Source: Thysanoteuthis rhombus
Taxonomy: Eukaryota; Mollusca; Cephalopoda; Oegopsida; Thysanoteuthidae
DNA length: 64,000 bases
Assembly (NCBI GenBank): GCA_963457665.1
Contig: OY735234.1
Span: forward strand, 2,628,003-2,692,002
Direction of reading: 5' to 3'
Position 1 is the stretch's first letter. The number at the start of each line of letters is the position of its first letter. The notes below the pieces were generated by a model that ran no database searches, had not been told where the DNA came from, and saw only the letters and a program-made list of their open reading frames with translations. This document shows positions 12,439 through 23,918 of the stretch, in pieces. The position numbers were made by a program, and so were the translations under genes.

Positions 12439-13177
12439 CCGATCTGCGGACTGGTGCTAGGAGACAAGTAAATTGAAGCGGTATGAAGGAATGAACAATT
12501 TTTCGTTGCACTTTCTACTTATAATACTCTTCGATTTTGTCTTTCACGTTCAATTCAGCAGACAATCGAAAAACATTTTGATTCGTTAAAAATTATAAAT
12601 CATATTCTGTGGAAATATCACTGTATGTACACTTGGCAGTTATTGCTTATCAAATCATCATAGCCCCACTAATGGTCGATCGGCCAGCCTGGTCGTCAAT
12701 AGATTCTTCTCTCTCTGAGTGTCCGGGTGTCAGTATGTGTGTGTCTCCAGGCACTACTGGTTGTTTACATTTTTGGGTCTATAAACTTGAATAGTTACAT
12801 GAATATACAATAAAACACCATTTATAATGTTTTCTAAGTGCTCTTTTGGTCTCTGTGCTCAAATCATGTGCTGTTTTTTTTTTTTTATAATTCCAGTTGG
12901 AAAATCTATTTTTTAAAGATAATTTTAGATATCTTTTTAGATAAAACGGTGATTCACCAAAGGTATAGATATTTTAATATAACTTGACTCATCAGTGTAT
13001 GGGAATTTTTTGGTCAAATCGGGACTGACAGCTTTATTTACCCGAGGTTTTATACTATTTCCCTCAGGGTCTCACACCTATAACTTAACTGACCAGATAA
13101 GTCTTTCGGTGAACTCTTCTTCCCTTTTGTTTTTTTTTTGTTGGCATCTGTAACACTTTCACTCTTGATTACTGAAT
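12439..13177. other. No feature recognised
   Basis: Mixed DNA between the minisatellite and an RTE fragment. A 61-codon frame at 12609-12794 has no motif. T runs at 12873-12886 and 13130-13139. Confidence 0.4.
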
Positions 13178-13209
<32 letters not shown>

Positions 13210-13870
13210 TTTAGTGTCCATCGTTGGAGATTGACCTTCTCTTGGTTTCACCAAAGCTCTCTATCATGGGCGTCCCGAAGCTAATACTTTCTGAACTTGT
13301 CTATATCGTCACGCCATCTTGGATCTTGCCGGCCACAGTTTCATGCATGATCTCTCCATGTTGCGAGTCTTGATGTCCTTCAGTTGTCTGACATTCTTGC
13401 AACATGACCAGCCCCTTGTCATTTGAGTTTTCTAATAGACTCTCTGATTCCTGATTTTCTTTAATATACTGCACTGTTTTGCGATCTCTCCGTGTGATGT
13501 CCAGCATGCTTCTCATATGTGTATGTTGCTTGGTTCTCATTTTAAGGGCCAATCTTTTGGTTAGCTTCTATGTTTCAGTCCCACAAGTGACAATCGGGAG
13601 GATGCATTGGTTGTCGGTCCTTCTTTTCTACCATAAAGTAGTAAGGTCACACTGACCCCAATGCATGAACTAGATGAGAGGAAGGCTACTGAGTATTAGA
13701 TATGTGTTCATGTGTAAATTAAGTGAAGCTTTTTAGATATACTTGAGATATTTGATAGCCGGTATCTGTTCACCCAAGACGCGACTGGTCTCGAGTGTGA
13801 TAGAATTACCCTTGGTCAAAGTGTCGTCTCATTGATTTCATCTTAAACCGCCCATGTTTACAATTATTCA
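13178..13870 (-). mobile_element. RTE-type LINE, 3' fragment
   Basis: The minus strand encodes NQCILPIVTCGTETWKLTKR, the NQCxLPVLTYGAETWTLTK block that follows the reverse-transcriptase core. In the same open segment comes ALKMRTKQHTHMRSMLDITR and RRDRKTVQYIKE. The 3' end, at the low coordinates, is a (GAT)n tail of about ten units at 13178-13208. Upstream pieces reach about 13870 (SITLETSRVLGEQ). Several stops and frame changes are present. A truncated, dead copy. Confidence 0.8.
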
Positions 13871-14500
13871 AGATCCTATTTCTTTTTTGCTTTAGTTATA
13901 ATCATGCGTATAACGACACCATTTAAAGATGTACGTGCAAAAGCAAATACACCCATGGTGTATACGTGATATTCAAAATATCATATATCTAATTATAAAA
14001 TGAACATTGTGTCTTTTATGTTTCTCTGTCCGTAACGATGGACTCTTCAACCGAAACGTTACAATTTTGCTGTCAAAAATATATCCCACCCCCATTTGAA
14101 ACGATGAAATTTTCTGCTTGAATGGGTTCCGCTACTTGATAAAATTGATTAGATGTGACCATTTCATGGGTAGATATGTTTGCTAAATTAATTTTTCCTC
14201 CAGTGCTATTCATGAAAATTTAGCTAAGCGGAAAGAGTGAGTGAAAAACAGGAATCTCAGGCAAGGAAAACCAAATTTTACTGCAATCAGCGCAAGACAA
14301 GTATTTATTCTTATTCTATGGTTATGAAATCTAAATTTCTGGGAAGTATTAAAAAGATCAGGAAAAAAGTATAAAATTGTTTGATGAATAAAATAAACTT
14401 CAATTAATCAGATAGAAAAGGCAGACTAATAATAGTGAGCAAAATAGTTTTCTGTTCCACTGAATGCCGTTTTTCTTAGTTAATTCATTGACAAATCAGG
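13871..14500. other. No gene seen; GAAACGTT tail motif
   Basis: AT-rich DNA. CAACCGAAACGTTAC at about 14049-14063 resembles the GAAACGTT-AATAAA tails of Penelope-like retroelements, but nothing else of such an element is visible. Confidence 0.35.
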
Positions 14501-14654
14501 GCAGACTAAGCCGAGCCTAGAAAAGCACACGGCCACGATAGTTGAGTAATCAATAGGAACTGAACTCAGTAACAACGATTTGAAAGATAAGATCATCATC
14601 GCACCATAACAGGCATCCCACCTGCTACGAACAGTTAATTAATTCATTTGATGC

Positions 14655-14835
14655 ATGCAGTCAGGCCACTTCGGGGCAGGGTATGTCATGCGTTATTGAG
14701 GGTAGTGTAGAGAGAGATAATCTTCAGGTACTTGCAATCAGTTGATCACCCATCTAGGGTACTGACCATGCTTGACGTTGCTTTACATCAATGATCACAC
14801 GAGAACCGGTGTACCAAACATGGTTTAGTCGCAAC
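14655..14835 (-). mobile_element. 5S-rRNA-derived element (SINE3-like), copy 1
   Basis: On the minus strand 14835-14720 aligns along nearly the whole of 5S rRNA: GTTGCGACTAAACCATGTTT for the start, CACCGGTTCTCGTGTGATCA for the middle, AAGCAACGTCAAGC, then CAGTACCCTAGATGGGTGAT for the TAGTACTTGGATGGGTGAC block. These cover the A and C boxes of the internal promoter. Many substitutions rule out a working gene. The bases after it (CATGACATACCCTGCCCC) resemble those after the second 5S-like copy at 29.1 kb. That suggests a retroposon with a 5S head rather than two unrelated pseudogenes. Confidence 0.7.
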
Positions 14836-15036
14836 CCCCTGCAACAGTAAGCTCCTATGCAAAAGTTCTAGTAACTTGAGGCGCGAAATGTCTTCTTTGA
14901 AGAATGAGAAAATTGATCCTCTATTCTCTGTTTAAGAAATTTCGACAGTTACGTGAAATAGCCAACAAAACACGGGAAACGCTGTGTAATTTGATAGAGT
15001 TACTGACCTGTTCAAATTCAGAGAACTTTTGTGTAG

Positions 15037-15038
<2 letters not shown>

Positions 15039-15098
<60 letters not shown>
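15039..15098. repeat. (TA)30
   Basis: A perfect 60-bp TA run directly before the head of a SINE. Confidence 0.95.
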
Positions 15099-15100
<2 letters not shown>

Positions 15101-15103
<3 letters not shown>

Positions 15104-15400
15104 AAATGCATCGCTACGTTGGCAGGTTCGATTCCTGCAATAACCCCATTTTCTTTAATTGTTTATTCAATGTACGTTGTCTCAACTTACGATACTCTGG
15201 TGGACGCTTCCGTGGCGGAGGTTGTCTCGCCATTACGATGCGCTTTTCAACCTTGGCCGCGTCGGCTGGAGCCAATTTTTGAAAGAGTTAGTCTAACCTT
15301 CCCCACATTAAGCCCGACCTTGTGTCATATATTGCTGTGGTTGGACAGAGATTAGATAAGACGTTGTCTAAACTGAGTGGTATATTGACAGTACGGTGCC
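15101..15400 (+). mobile_element. tRNA-derived SINE, longest copy
   Basis: A shortened tRNA-like head keeps TCGCTACGTTG and the B box GGCAGGTTCGATTCCTGC. About 20 bases between them, present at 6223-6284, are missing. The body (CCCCATTTTCTTTAATTG, TACGTTGTCTC) matches the minus copy at 8455-8572. A CpG-richer middle (GCGTCGGCTGGAGCC) and a tail with GACCTTGTGTCA follow. The 3' limit is uncertain. tRNA-derived SINEs are known from octopus; I have not matched this to a named family. Confidence 0.7.
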
Positions 15401-15844
15401 GGGAGATCATTTCAAATAAGTTTTTTCCAATATAACGCAATTCATAATTCATATATATATATATATATATCTTATAAACACTGTCTAATTATAAAAAGTT
15501 GAGCAGTGATCAAAAGTTGAGTAGTTTTAAAATCAGAGTCAAGTCTGCATAGTATAGGAAAGAGACTGAAGTTATTCAATTTCGAACGTGGTAAGGATGT
15601 AGATCCCCTGCAGTTTCTAATATTAATTCATTATAATCACAGTAACTTGAATTGTTCAAATACTCTCTGTTTGTGTTTACTCCCACGTCTTCCCAGTCTG
15701 TTTTCGGAATAGTGCTTTCAAGCTCACTTTGTAGAGTTTTGGTGATATCATATCCCCCTTCCTCCTTTTTCAATCTTTGTCTTGTTATTATTTTTATCAT
15801 GTAAAACAGCACACATCGACTGGCTGGGAACATTTGGTATGAAT
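15401..15844. other. No feature recognised; short (TA)n
   Basis: TA run at 15450-15470. An 85-codon minus frame at 15576-15833 has no motif I know. Confidence 0.4.
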
Positions 15845-16290
15845 AGAGACATACTGGAAAGCAGATTGCCGATTTGTTTAAATCATAAGATCAAAATATA
15901 TGATGAACGGGTGTAGAATCTGGACACTTACAAAACCATTCGAAAACCAAACCAGAACTGAAAAGAAGGCAGTAAAATCTAAGGAATAAATCTTGGCGTT
16001 AAAAAAAAGATCAACATGAATCCGAGGACCAAGGTAAAGGATACCGTACAAGTAATCAATCAACAAAAATGAAGATGGGCAGGGCTCAAAGCAAGAACAA
16101 GGGATAGCAGATGGTGCTAAGGCTAACCGACTGGTGCCCATGGGACCATAAACGCAGTAAGAAAAGGTCAGGCATGAGATAGAGAGCTGAAATAGAAGAG
16201 TTTTCTGGTAAGACTTGTCAAAGATTAGCCCAATCACGCTTGTCATTGATGGAGACGGGGAAAGCCGTTGTCCGGTACAGGACTTATAAC
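15845..16290 (+). mobile_element. RTE-type LINE, 3' fragment
   Basis: On the + strand GCRIWTLTKPFENQTRT matches the YGAETWTLTK block. RTKVKDTVQVINQQK then RWAG matches the RTKVKDxxxRIxxxKWxWAGHIAR block. EIEEFSGKTCQRLAQSR matches the closing DELxxxxGxxWxRLAQ segment. Stops and frame changes break it. The hydrophobic minus frame covering 15878-16414 is its antisense shadow. It ends close to a (TA)n tract. Confidence 0.75.
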
Positions 16291-16297
16291 AGCTGAT

Positions 16298-16362
<65 letters not shown>
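16298..16362. repeat. (TA)n
   Basis: TA run with one AAAT break, directly after the LINE fragment. Confidence 0.9.
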
Positions 16363-16366
<4 letters not shown>

Positions 16367-16588
16367 ATAATGATATGATAAGTAATGAATATTAGTAATG
16401 CTGGAAAAGAGCAACTTCTTTAGTCAGAAAGTAATGAATATTCCGACAATGTGAATAAGGAAAGACAGTTTAGAAACTAAATTTTGCTCGGAACGAATTA
16501 CATTTATATACATATATATAGATGATGAGTATTTACTTATGCATGTATCTTTTTCCACTTGTGTATATTGGCAAATATCTACTCATTT

Positions 16589-16591
<3 letters not shown>

Positions 16592-16645
<54 letters not shown>

Positions 16646-16770
16646 AGCACATGTACATGTCAGCCTACATACTTACCTATCTACTCACCTATCGACGCGC
16701 GGAAACATACCCACCCACGCCAACACACACACACACACATATACATATATATATATACGCACACACATGT
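16592..16770. repeat. (TA)n and (CA)n composite
   Basis: TA at 16592-16643, then CCTA/CTCA-like motifs, (CA)n at about 16720-16738, and mixed TA/CA to 16770. Confidence 0.85.
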
Positions 16771-17449
16771 AAACCGTAAGTGGTCTAAGTAGTTACAGTG
16801 CTCCATTTTTCCCTTCATCTAAGTCATATTACCCAAAGCATCAGAACATTACATTGGTATTCTGAAACCACCGTTACCGAATTGGCGCAGTCGCACAGTC
16901 CTTTTCGGTCCAAAAATGATTTTTTCTTTTTTCTTTTCTACTTTGATTTTTCTTAAGCATTTCGCATACGCTGTGGTTTAGCTCCGGGATATTCTTTCTC
17001 CATTAGAAATGTTCCAGTAATGGACCAAAGACTGTCATTAAGAATCTTTGATAGTCGTTCAGTTCGGCCTTCGTTTGAAAGAATTCTCAAAGACTATTTT
17101 TGTTCCCGTCATTAATGAGGTTCTGGTATTAAAATTTTCTCTTTTGCATTGTATGCGCATTTATTTAGATTCGTATGCAAGCAAGGAGCAATTGGAACTG
17201 GTTATCTATTTAGTTGCGCGCTGGTTGACATGCAGGGAGGCGTACATACACACGTGTGTACACAGAGTGAAAAGAGTGTTGAAGGAGTAGATATACGTCT
17301 GTATACAGGTTAGTTTGTATGTAAGATAGACCAATTTATTGATCGAAAAGGGTGGAAAGACAGGTACATGTAAAGATAAATCGGTATACAGGTTTGTTGG
17401 TAAGTAAGATCGACAAATTGATGGATACAAATGTGTGGAAAGACAAAGG
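16771..17449. other. No feature recognised
   Basis: Mixed DNA. The 80-codon frame at 17048-17290 shows no motif. A loose repeat of GTATACAGGTTxGTxxGTAxGTAAGAT occurs twice, near 17299 and 17381, about 80 bp apart. Confidence 0.4.
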
Positions 17450-17810
17450 AGAGAGAGAGTGAGAGAGAGAGAGTGAGAGAGAGAGTGAGAGAGAGAGAGT
17501 GGATGCACTAGTAAGGGAGAAGAATATTGTTAGATTGATATTTTAAGGTAGATAAATAACTACGCACACCTGAACACATGTATATGGAAAGACTTGGATA
17601 CACAAATAACCAGATGGACAAAGAAAATTGGAGACTAGTAGATCATTTGATAAATATTGATGGAATTACCGACATAGACTGATAGATAGATAGATAGATA
17701 GTCATATAGATAGATACATAGACAGACCGACTAGCAAATACATAGAGAGATTGATAGACATTAGATAGATAGATGGATAGATAGATAGATAGATAGACAG
17801 AATGATGGAT
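17450..17810. repeat. (GA)n and (GATA)n cluster
   Basis: GA with GT interruptions at 17450-17500, then GATA runs at 17681-17702 and 17762-17800 with diverged copies between. Confidence 0.9.
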
Positions 17811-18272
17811 AGATAAAAAGAGCGATAGAATTTGGTACTTTGCATATATGAACCACCATAGCCCAAACATGCATCAGAACAAATTTTCTAAAAAATTATT
17901 CAAAATTATCTTCAAAAAATGTGACCAAGAGTCCCCGGAGACAGAGACACACACATACTCACACGAATTGATCGACAGAAAGAAGAACCTGAATTCCATT
18001 TTGCAGGTTGAGCCGGCAATCTTTTGGTCTATGGTGCTTGTATTGGTAGATTGGTCGATAGATAGATGACCAACATTATATACATTATATATGGATTAAA
18101 CAATTATATAAAGATAAAAAGAGCGACGGATTCTTCGTTCTTGATAAGTAATAACTAAAAAGAAGTAATCAATGAGGCAGCGGGAGGTTATTGTAAGATA
18201 AAGGTAGAGAGAGAGAGAGAGAGATACACTGATAGAAGTCCAGATAAAAACATAAAACATCCCCGTCGCGTA

Positions 18273-18306
<34 letters not shown>

Positions 18307-18412
18307 GATGAGAAGAATCCCGAAACATGTCTGAACAATTTACATCTAAGGATTAATAAACCTTACCTCTAAACACTTTACTCCCGAGTCTGTCTAACTC
18401 TTTACAGTACAC

Positions 18413-18459
<47 letters not shown>

Positions 18460-18788
18460 ACATTGATATGATATTTTTATTTCAAAATAAATTAAAATTC
18501 TGGGAATATTGATGAATATGACAGGCAGTGCAAAAGCACTGTTCTATTTTTTGATATTACCGAAACAGGGCTACGGTGAAACAGCTGACGAACTCCATAA
18601 TCAATAATTTACTCACAAGTACAAATACAACTAAATTACATGCAACAAAGATCTAAAAAGATGTACTAATCGTTGAAATAACACGGATCAGATTAAAAGT
18701 GGCTTGCATGACACATATACTTGGGAACTATATATATATATATATATATAAAAAAGTTGTTCTTTTTCAGCATTACAATATGAAAGGT

Positions 18789-18794
<6 letters not shown>
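17811..18794. other. No gene seen; short (GA)n and (TA)n tracts
   Basis: GA at 18207-18224 and TA at 18277-18303, 18414-18455 and 18728-18750. Between them GAAGATGAGAAG...CCCGAAACATGTC...AATAAACC (18304-18362) resembles the tail motif of Penelope-like elements. Confidence 0.4.

Positions 18795-18853
<59 letters not shown>
18795..18853. repeat. Palindromic (AC)n(AT)n(GT)n microsatellite
   Basis: AC at 18795-18820, AT to about 18837 and GT to 18853 read as their own reverse complement, so the tract can fold into a hairpin or cruciform. Confidence 0.9.
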
Positions 18854-19101
18854 CTATGTATGTGCGTATATTTGTGTGAGTATGTATAACAATATTTTTA
18901 TGTAAAGATAGTCAATAATGATGATTAACCATTGTTTCACTATACGACCTTCAAAAATACGATGTCTTTCTAGTCATATTCCACGTTTATATATCTGAGA
19001 TAATCAGCCTTGTTATATTGACTCTACATAAAGTATTGAGCACTCTTAGAATGAAGAAATTACGAAAATATACATAGAATTTGTTGTATATATATTATTT
19101 T

Positions 19102-19200
19102 GCATATATATATATATATATATGCATGTGTGTGTGTGTGTGTGTATATATACATATGTATATAAATATACATATATATATGTATTTATATATATATATA
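19102..19200. repeat. TA/TG composite
   Basis: TA, then TG, then imperfect TATACATATG and TATTTATA motifs. Confidence 0.85.
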
Positions 19201-20057
19201 GGATAAATTATTATGTAATAAACATTGTATATTTGGTTATATATCTTTGTAAATGCTATTGTGTTCAATAAAAAGAATTAGAAACAGATTCTTTTAGGAA
19301 AGCAGTTGGTAGTTAATTGTGTATATGAACGGCCGAGTTAAAAGATCGAAGGCATGGGTATATAAGAAAAAGATAGGGCAAGATGATAAACATATTGATT
19401 GTTAATAAATGCATGCACATGGCGTCATACCCAGATATAAAGTACTTAGATGTATTCAAATTCATACATGTATCTGATAGAGGAAGAGAACATTATAATC
19501 AATAAAGAGCGAAATGGAGCTAGGGCTGATAAGACAAATATAAATCTCAAGACTTTATGAAATGTATCTTTTTTTGTAACATCATCATGATCATCGTTAT
19601 CATCATCATCATCATTTGCTTCCTACATCACTATTCAGAGCTTTTTTGCCATTATTATCAGTATCATCATGATACTAATATTCTTCATTCGGTTTTCTAA
19701 AATAATGACTGGACTAGAAATACAGAAGAATTGATCCAAAATGGCATTTCTCGATCTCAGCACTTCCATCATTACGGATAGTTGGAGTGAGGTAGAAAAA
19801 ATAAGTGGGGAATAAAATAAGAAATAAAAGTAATGTTAAATAAATGAATAAGAGAGAGAAAAAAAAGAAAAATTAAAGTCTCGACCTGAGCTGGCAGGTC
19901 AGTGGGAAAAGAGTTTCAAGTACTTCGCTCTTGGCAACCAATTTCATTCAACGCCAGACTAAACTTTAGTCCCTAATAGGATATTTTTCAAGAGAAATGA
20001 AGGGGGGGGGGGAAACTTGGAGAAATAAGGAGACAGGTAAAGAGAGATACAGATAAA
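19201..20057. other. No gene seen; interrupted ATC repeat
   Basis: ATC/ATG-rich stretch at 19579-19620, possibly an RTE tail without its coding part. The rest is AT-rich with no motif. A G run of nine lies at 20003-20011. Confidence 0.4.
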
Positions 20058-20073
20058 TATATACAGAGAGAAG

Positions 20074-20128
<55 letters not shown>

Positions 20129-20307
20129 TGTGTGTGTGTATGTGTGCTCTGGAAAAGTATCAGATAAACAGAAATAGCAGTGGTTATGAAGGAACAGAGA
20201 TTAGGTGTGAGATCGAGAAAAGGAATGAAAATAATTATCATATTCCATTCTATCTCTCTCCTTATAACCCCTTTCTCCCCCCCTCTCTCTCTGTCTGTCT
20301 GTCTGTC

Positions 20308-20373
<66 letters not shown>

Positions 20374-20465
20374 CAAGAGATAGATAGCTATACGGGCAGA
20401 TGAGGGTCAATATGAGGAAACATAATGTAAGAGAATGTGCTGGAATGCAGATTTAAATCAAATGT

Positions 20466-20531
<66 letters not shown>

Positions 20532-20560
20532 GGGAGAGAGAGGGAGAGAGAGGGGGAAAG
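20058..20560. repeat. GA, TG, CTGT, CT and TA microsatellite cluster
   Basis: (GA)n 20058-20126, (TG)n to 20146, (CTGT)n 20289-20338 between (CT)n blocks, (TA)n 20352-20374, (TA)n 20467-20528, then GA/GGGA to 20560. Open frames rich in S, L and Y come from these. Confidence 0.9.
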
Positions 20561-20842
20561 GGGAGACGGAAACAGTGCGAAAGAAACTCTCACACATCGA
20601 TTGTAGTATTGTTTGACATCAACAGGATAAAGTATATATATGCACACACAAAAACACACACACATATACATATGTATATTTCTTTAAGTTTCTATTGGTG
20701 TACAGATGTTAGTTCATTTAAATGGGTTGATCGATAGATGGATAGAGGAAAACATTGAACAGAATGGATTGACAGGAAATGATATTCTGTGATTGGGAAA
20801 GGATAGATAAAAGCTGGGGAATGAGGAAACATATGAACAGTA

Positions 20843-20854
20843 ACAGAGAGAGAG

Positions 20855-20886
<32 letters not shown>

Positions 20887-20960
20887 AGGGGGGAATAGGT
20901 AGATAGATAGATAGAGAGAGAGAGGAATAGATAGATAGATAGATAGATAGAGAGAGGAAT

Positions 20961-21008
<48 letters not shown>

Positions 21009-21086
21009 ATAGATAGATAGATAGATAGATAGATAGAGAGAGAGCAAGCGAGAGAGAGAGAGAGGAATAGATAGATGGATAGATAA

Positions 21087-21140
<54 letters not shown>
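20843..21140. repeat. (GA)n/(GATA)n compound microsatellite
   Basis: Five or six alternations of GATAGATA and GAGAGA separated by a recurring GAGGAATAGATAG unit, so the array has a secondary repeat of about 50-60 bp. The minus frames with repeated SLSIYLSIY residues are products of it. Confidence 0.9.
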
Positions 21141-21142
<2 letters not shown>

Positions 21143-21755
21143 TTGGAAGAAATTAAGTGAGTGGTAAAAGATGTGAAGGGATTTAGCAGATGCTGTCGTG
21201 GAGTATTCTGCACTATGCTTGTTGGAATATACATATATATATACACATATATATACATACATATATATGTATATGTGTGTTTGTGTGTGTGTTTGTGTGT
21301 GTATGTGTGTGTGTGTGTAAGAGGGAAAAAAACGAAATAGCATTCGAAAGTAAAAGGTATATAGATAGTGAATGAGTGAAGACGAAAAGATGATAATTAA
21401 AGAGAGATTGTGAGCAACGACTGAAAAGTGTGTGTGTCTGTGCTTGTGTGCGTGAGAGAAAGAGAGAAAGAGAGAGAGAGAGGAGGGCGGGTGAAAGATG
21501 TATAAATATAAATAAAGAGAAAGAGATTTTGGAAAGAGAAAGAAGAGTGTAGAGAAAGAGAGACGAAACAAAGAGTGATAAGAAAGTAATCAAAAGAGAA
21601 TCAGAAGATATCAATTAGTAAATTCATTCTAAACTAAATAAATGACCAATATAGAAAGAAGGAGGAAAGAAAATGGAGAAGGGCGTGAACAAGAAAGAGA
21701 AAATGTTAGTAAGGGTCAGAGAATGCATGGTGAAAGGATTCGAGACAAACGTGTA

Positions 21756-21795
<40 letters not shown>

Positions 21796-21874
21796 ACACA
21801 AACAGACAGACAGACAGACATACAGAGAAAGACACAGAGAGAATATTTTTTTTCTTCCTTGCTTTCTTCATTTA
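21141..21874. repeat. TA/TG, GA and CAGA tracts in purine-rich DNA
   Basis: TA/TG at 21230-21320, GA at 21455-21482 and 21759-21791, CA then (CAGA)n at 21790-21820. The DNA between is purine-rich on the + strand. No gene. Confidence 0.8.
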
Positions 21875-22004
21875 ATATAACATTTTCTTTCTCCCCTTTT
21901 CCCTAGCCTCAGTCATTAAAAATACCTTTCTATCTCTCCCTTCGCTCTGTGTATGTACATCTTGGACGCCTTTGATATAAGGAAATGATGACAAGAGAGG
22001 GAGA

Positions 22005-22072
<68 letters not shown>

Positions 22073-22372
22073 CTTTCAAATTTACTATTCTTTTCCTCAA
22101 TTTAATATAACTTTTCCTTTCTCCCCTTTACCAACATCTCTCCATTAATTTACCTTTCTCTGTGTACCTTTGACGCCTTTGAGAAGAGTGGAAAGAGAGA
22201 GGGAGAGATAGATAGATAGATAAATAAATAAATAGAGACAGACAAATAGACAGACAGTACTCTTTCAATTTATTACTCTCTTCCTTAATCTCATGTATCC
22301 ATTTCTTTTTCCCCTTTTTCCAGCTTCTATCAATTAATCTATCTTCCTCTGCATACCTTGGACGCCTTTGAT
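21875..22372. repeat. Triplicated ~200-bp block
   Basis: Three tandem copies share an entry motif (TTTCTTTCTCCCC or close, near 21886, 22115 and 22303) and an exit motif (GACGCCTTTGA, near 21967, 22171 and 22360). Each of the first two ends in its own microsatellite: (GA)n at 22013-22068 and GATA/AATA/CAGA at 22205-22256. Confidence 0.75.
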
Positions 22373-22419
22373 TCTTAACGCCAATCGAGGTATGCGTGGC
22401 CAGCAAGGTTACCATACCG

Positions 22420-22545
22420 ACGTTGTGCGCATGCGCTCACTCAACCCCGCAGTTTGCTTCATTAAAATCTGCAGATCATTACAGCCAGTCGCCATTGGTG
22501 TGTTGAGATGGCGGAGTCGGTGTACTAGGAGCGGGAATTGGGCGG
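22420..22545 (+). promoter_or_regulatory. Candidate CpG-type promoter
   Basis: In AT-rich surroundings this patch has TGCGCATGCGCT (NRF1-like), CCATTGG (inverted CCAAT box), GAGATGGCGGAG (YY1-like) and GGGCGG (GC box) within about 120 bp. These motifs cluster at housekeeping promoters in animals. No transcript or downstream coding exon is visible, so the call rests on motifs alone. Direction is set by the YY1-like motif. Confidence 0.3.
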
Positions 22546-22850
22546 TGATTGAGATGGGATGGGGTTTTTGAAAGCAATGGGGATGAGAAAGAAATGCGAT
22601 GATGATTCTGCCCTCAAGCGCTTAAGGCATAAATGAGTTAGGAAAAAATCTATGAAACTCGAAGCCTAAACTTTTAAAAATGTTTTTATTTTTTTATTTT
22701 TTGAATTAAAAAAAAAAAGGTTTCAGTTTTATTCATTCATCAGTTTTTGTTCTCAACATCCATTTTCTTCTTGGTTAGAATTCTTCCTTCATGGCGATAC
22801 TGGGTCAATGCTACTTGTCAAGTTGTATACATAAGTACGTATATAAGGAA

Positions 22851-22927
<77 letters not shown>

Positions 22928-23056
22928 ACAACATTTTTATATGTATATAGTTTATGACGTTAATAAGATGAAAAGTTCAAAGAAAGAATTTGATTTTTAA
23001 TTTGATTAAACGTTTATTTTTTAAGATGGCGCTCATTGCATTTCGGAATCACATTC

Positions 23057-23097
<41 letters not shown>

Positions 23098-23099
23098 CA
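22546..23099. repeat. Unique DNA with two (TA)n tracts
   Basis: TA at 22853-22924 and 23060-23096. AAGATGGCGCTCATTG at about 23023 is YY1-like but isolated. No gene seen. Confidence 0.7.
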
Positions 23100-23530
23100 G
23101 AAGATCTGACTGACACGTGTTTCATGGCTAACCTTTGTTCTTTAGTACATTGAAGACTCTTTCGTTTTTAAATATCAAATTTCATAAATTCAACTATGCC
23201 ACTTTCAATATGGGAATTAATTATTAAAGATGTAGTTTTGTTGATTATGAACTAGCTCCCCCATTAATTTAGCATTTGTAGTTATTTTTTCTGCACAAGA
23301 GAGAAAAATATAGAAAAACCAAAGCAGAATTATTCCCTAAAAATATATCATATATTGTTTACCACAATTGAAAAATGGATTAGCCATGAAACACAGGTTG
23401 AGTGTCTTCCTCTAATCTTCTGTTATTATCGAATGTTGCTCTGTTTTGATTTTCTAATACATTGAGCACTCTTTATTCGATAAATGTTGAATTTCAAAAA
23501 TCCAACTCCTCTACTTTAATAATTGAAATA
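23100..23530. repeat. Diverged repeated segment, two copies
   Basis: TACATTGAAGACTCTTTCG (23149) and TACATTGAGCACTCTTTATT (23458) head two stretches of about 80 bp that stay alignable (AAATTCAACTATGCCACTTT and AAATCCAACTCCTCTACTTT). A third motif, TTAGCCATGAAACAC at 23380, is the reverse complement of TGTTTCATGGCTAA at 23117, so part of the unit is inverted. Confidence 0.5.
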
Positions 23531-23829
23531 AATTGTTTTCAAAAAAGTATTATCATATATGTATGCGTATATACATACATTGTAACAGTCTGGCAGATTG
23601 TTTCGTTTTAGCATTTACTTTAGAAAACGTTCTTTTTTCTTGCAGCTCCACCACTTCATGCGATTTATTCGTTTTTCAACGTTTTGTTCAATATCAATGC
23701 TCTTCATGCTTTATCATTCTATTCCTCAAATGAATCATTAATATATATATTCTGTAGTGTTTGTTTACTTTTCTAATGTAATCTATTTTCGTTTTTTTAT
23801 ATGAGTTTAACATAAAAAATAGAGGCTTC

Positions 23830-23832
<3 letters not shown>

Positions 23833-23917
<85 letters not shown>

Positions 23918-23918
23918 T
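23833..23918. repeat. (TA)n(TG)n
   Basis: About 60 bp of TA followed by about 25 bp of TG. Confidence 0.95.

Noticed and set aside
14720-14835. Functional 5S rRNA gene
   Set aside because: Too many substitutions and no downstream T-run terminator; the copy at 29.03 kb also lacks the first bases and has internal deletions.
15878-16414. 178-codon hydrophobic minus frame
   Set aside because: Antisense to an RTE fragment that reads clearly on the + strand, plus (TA)n at its start.
20692-21571. 188-285-codon minus frames with SLSIYLSIY repeats
   Set aside because: Translations of the (GA)n/(GATA)n compound microsatellite.
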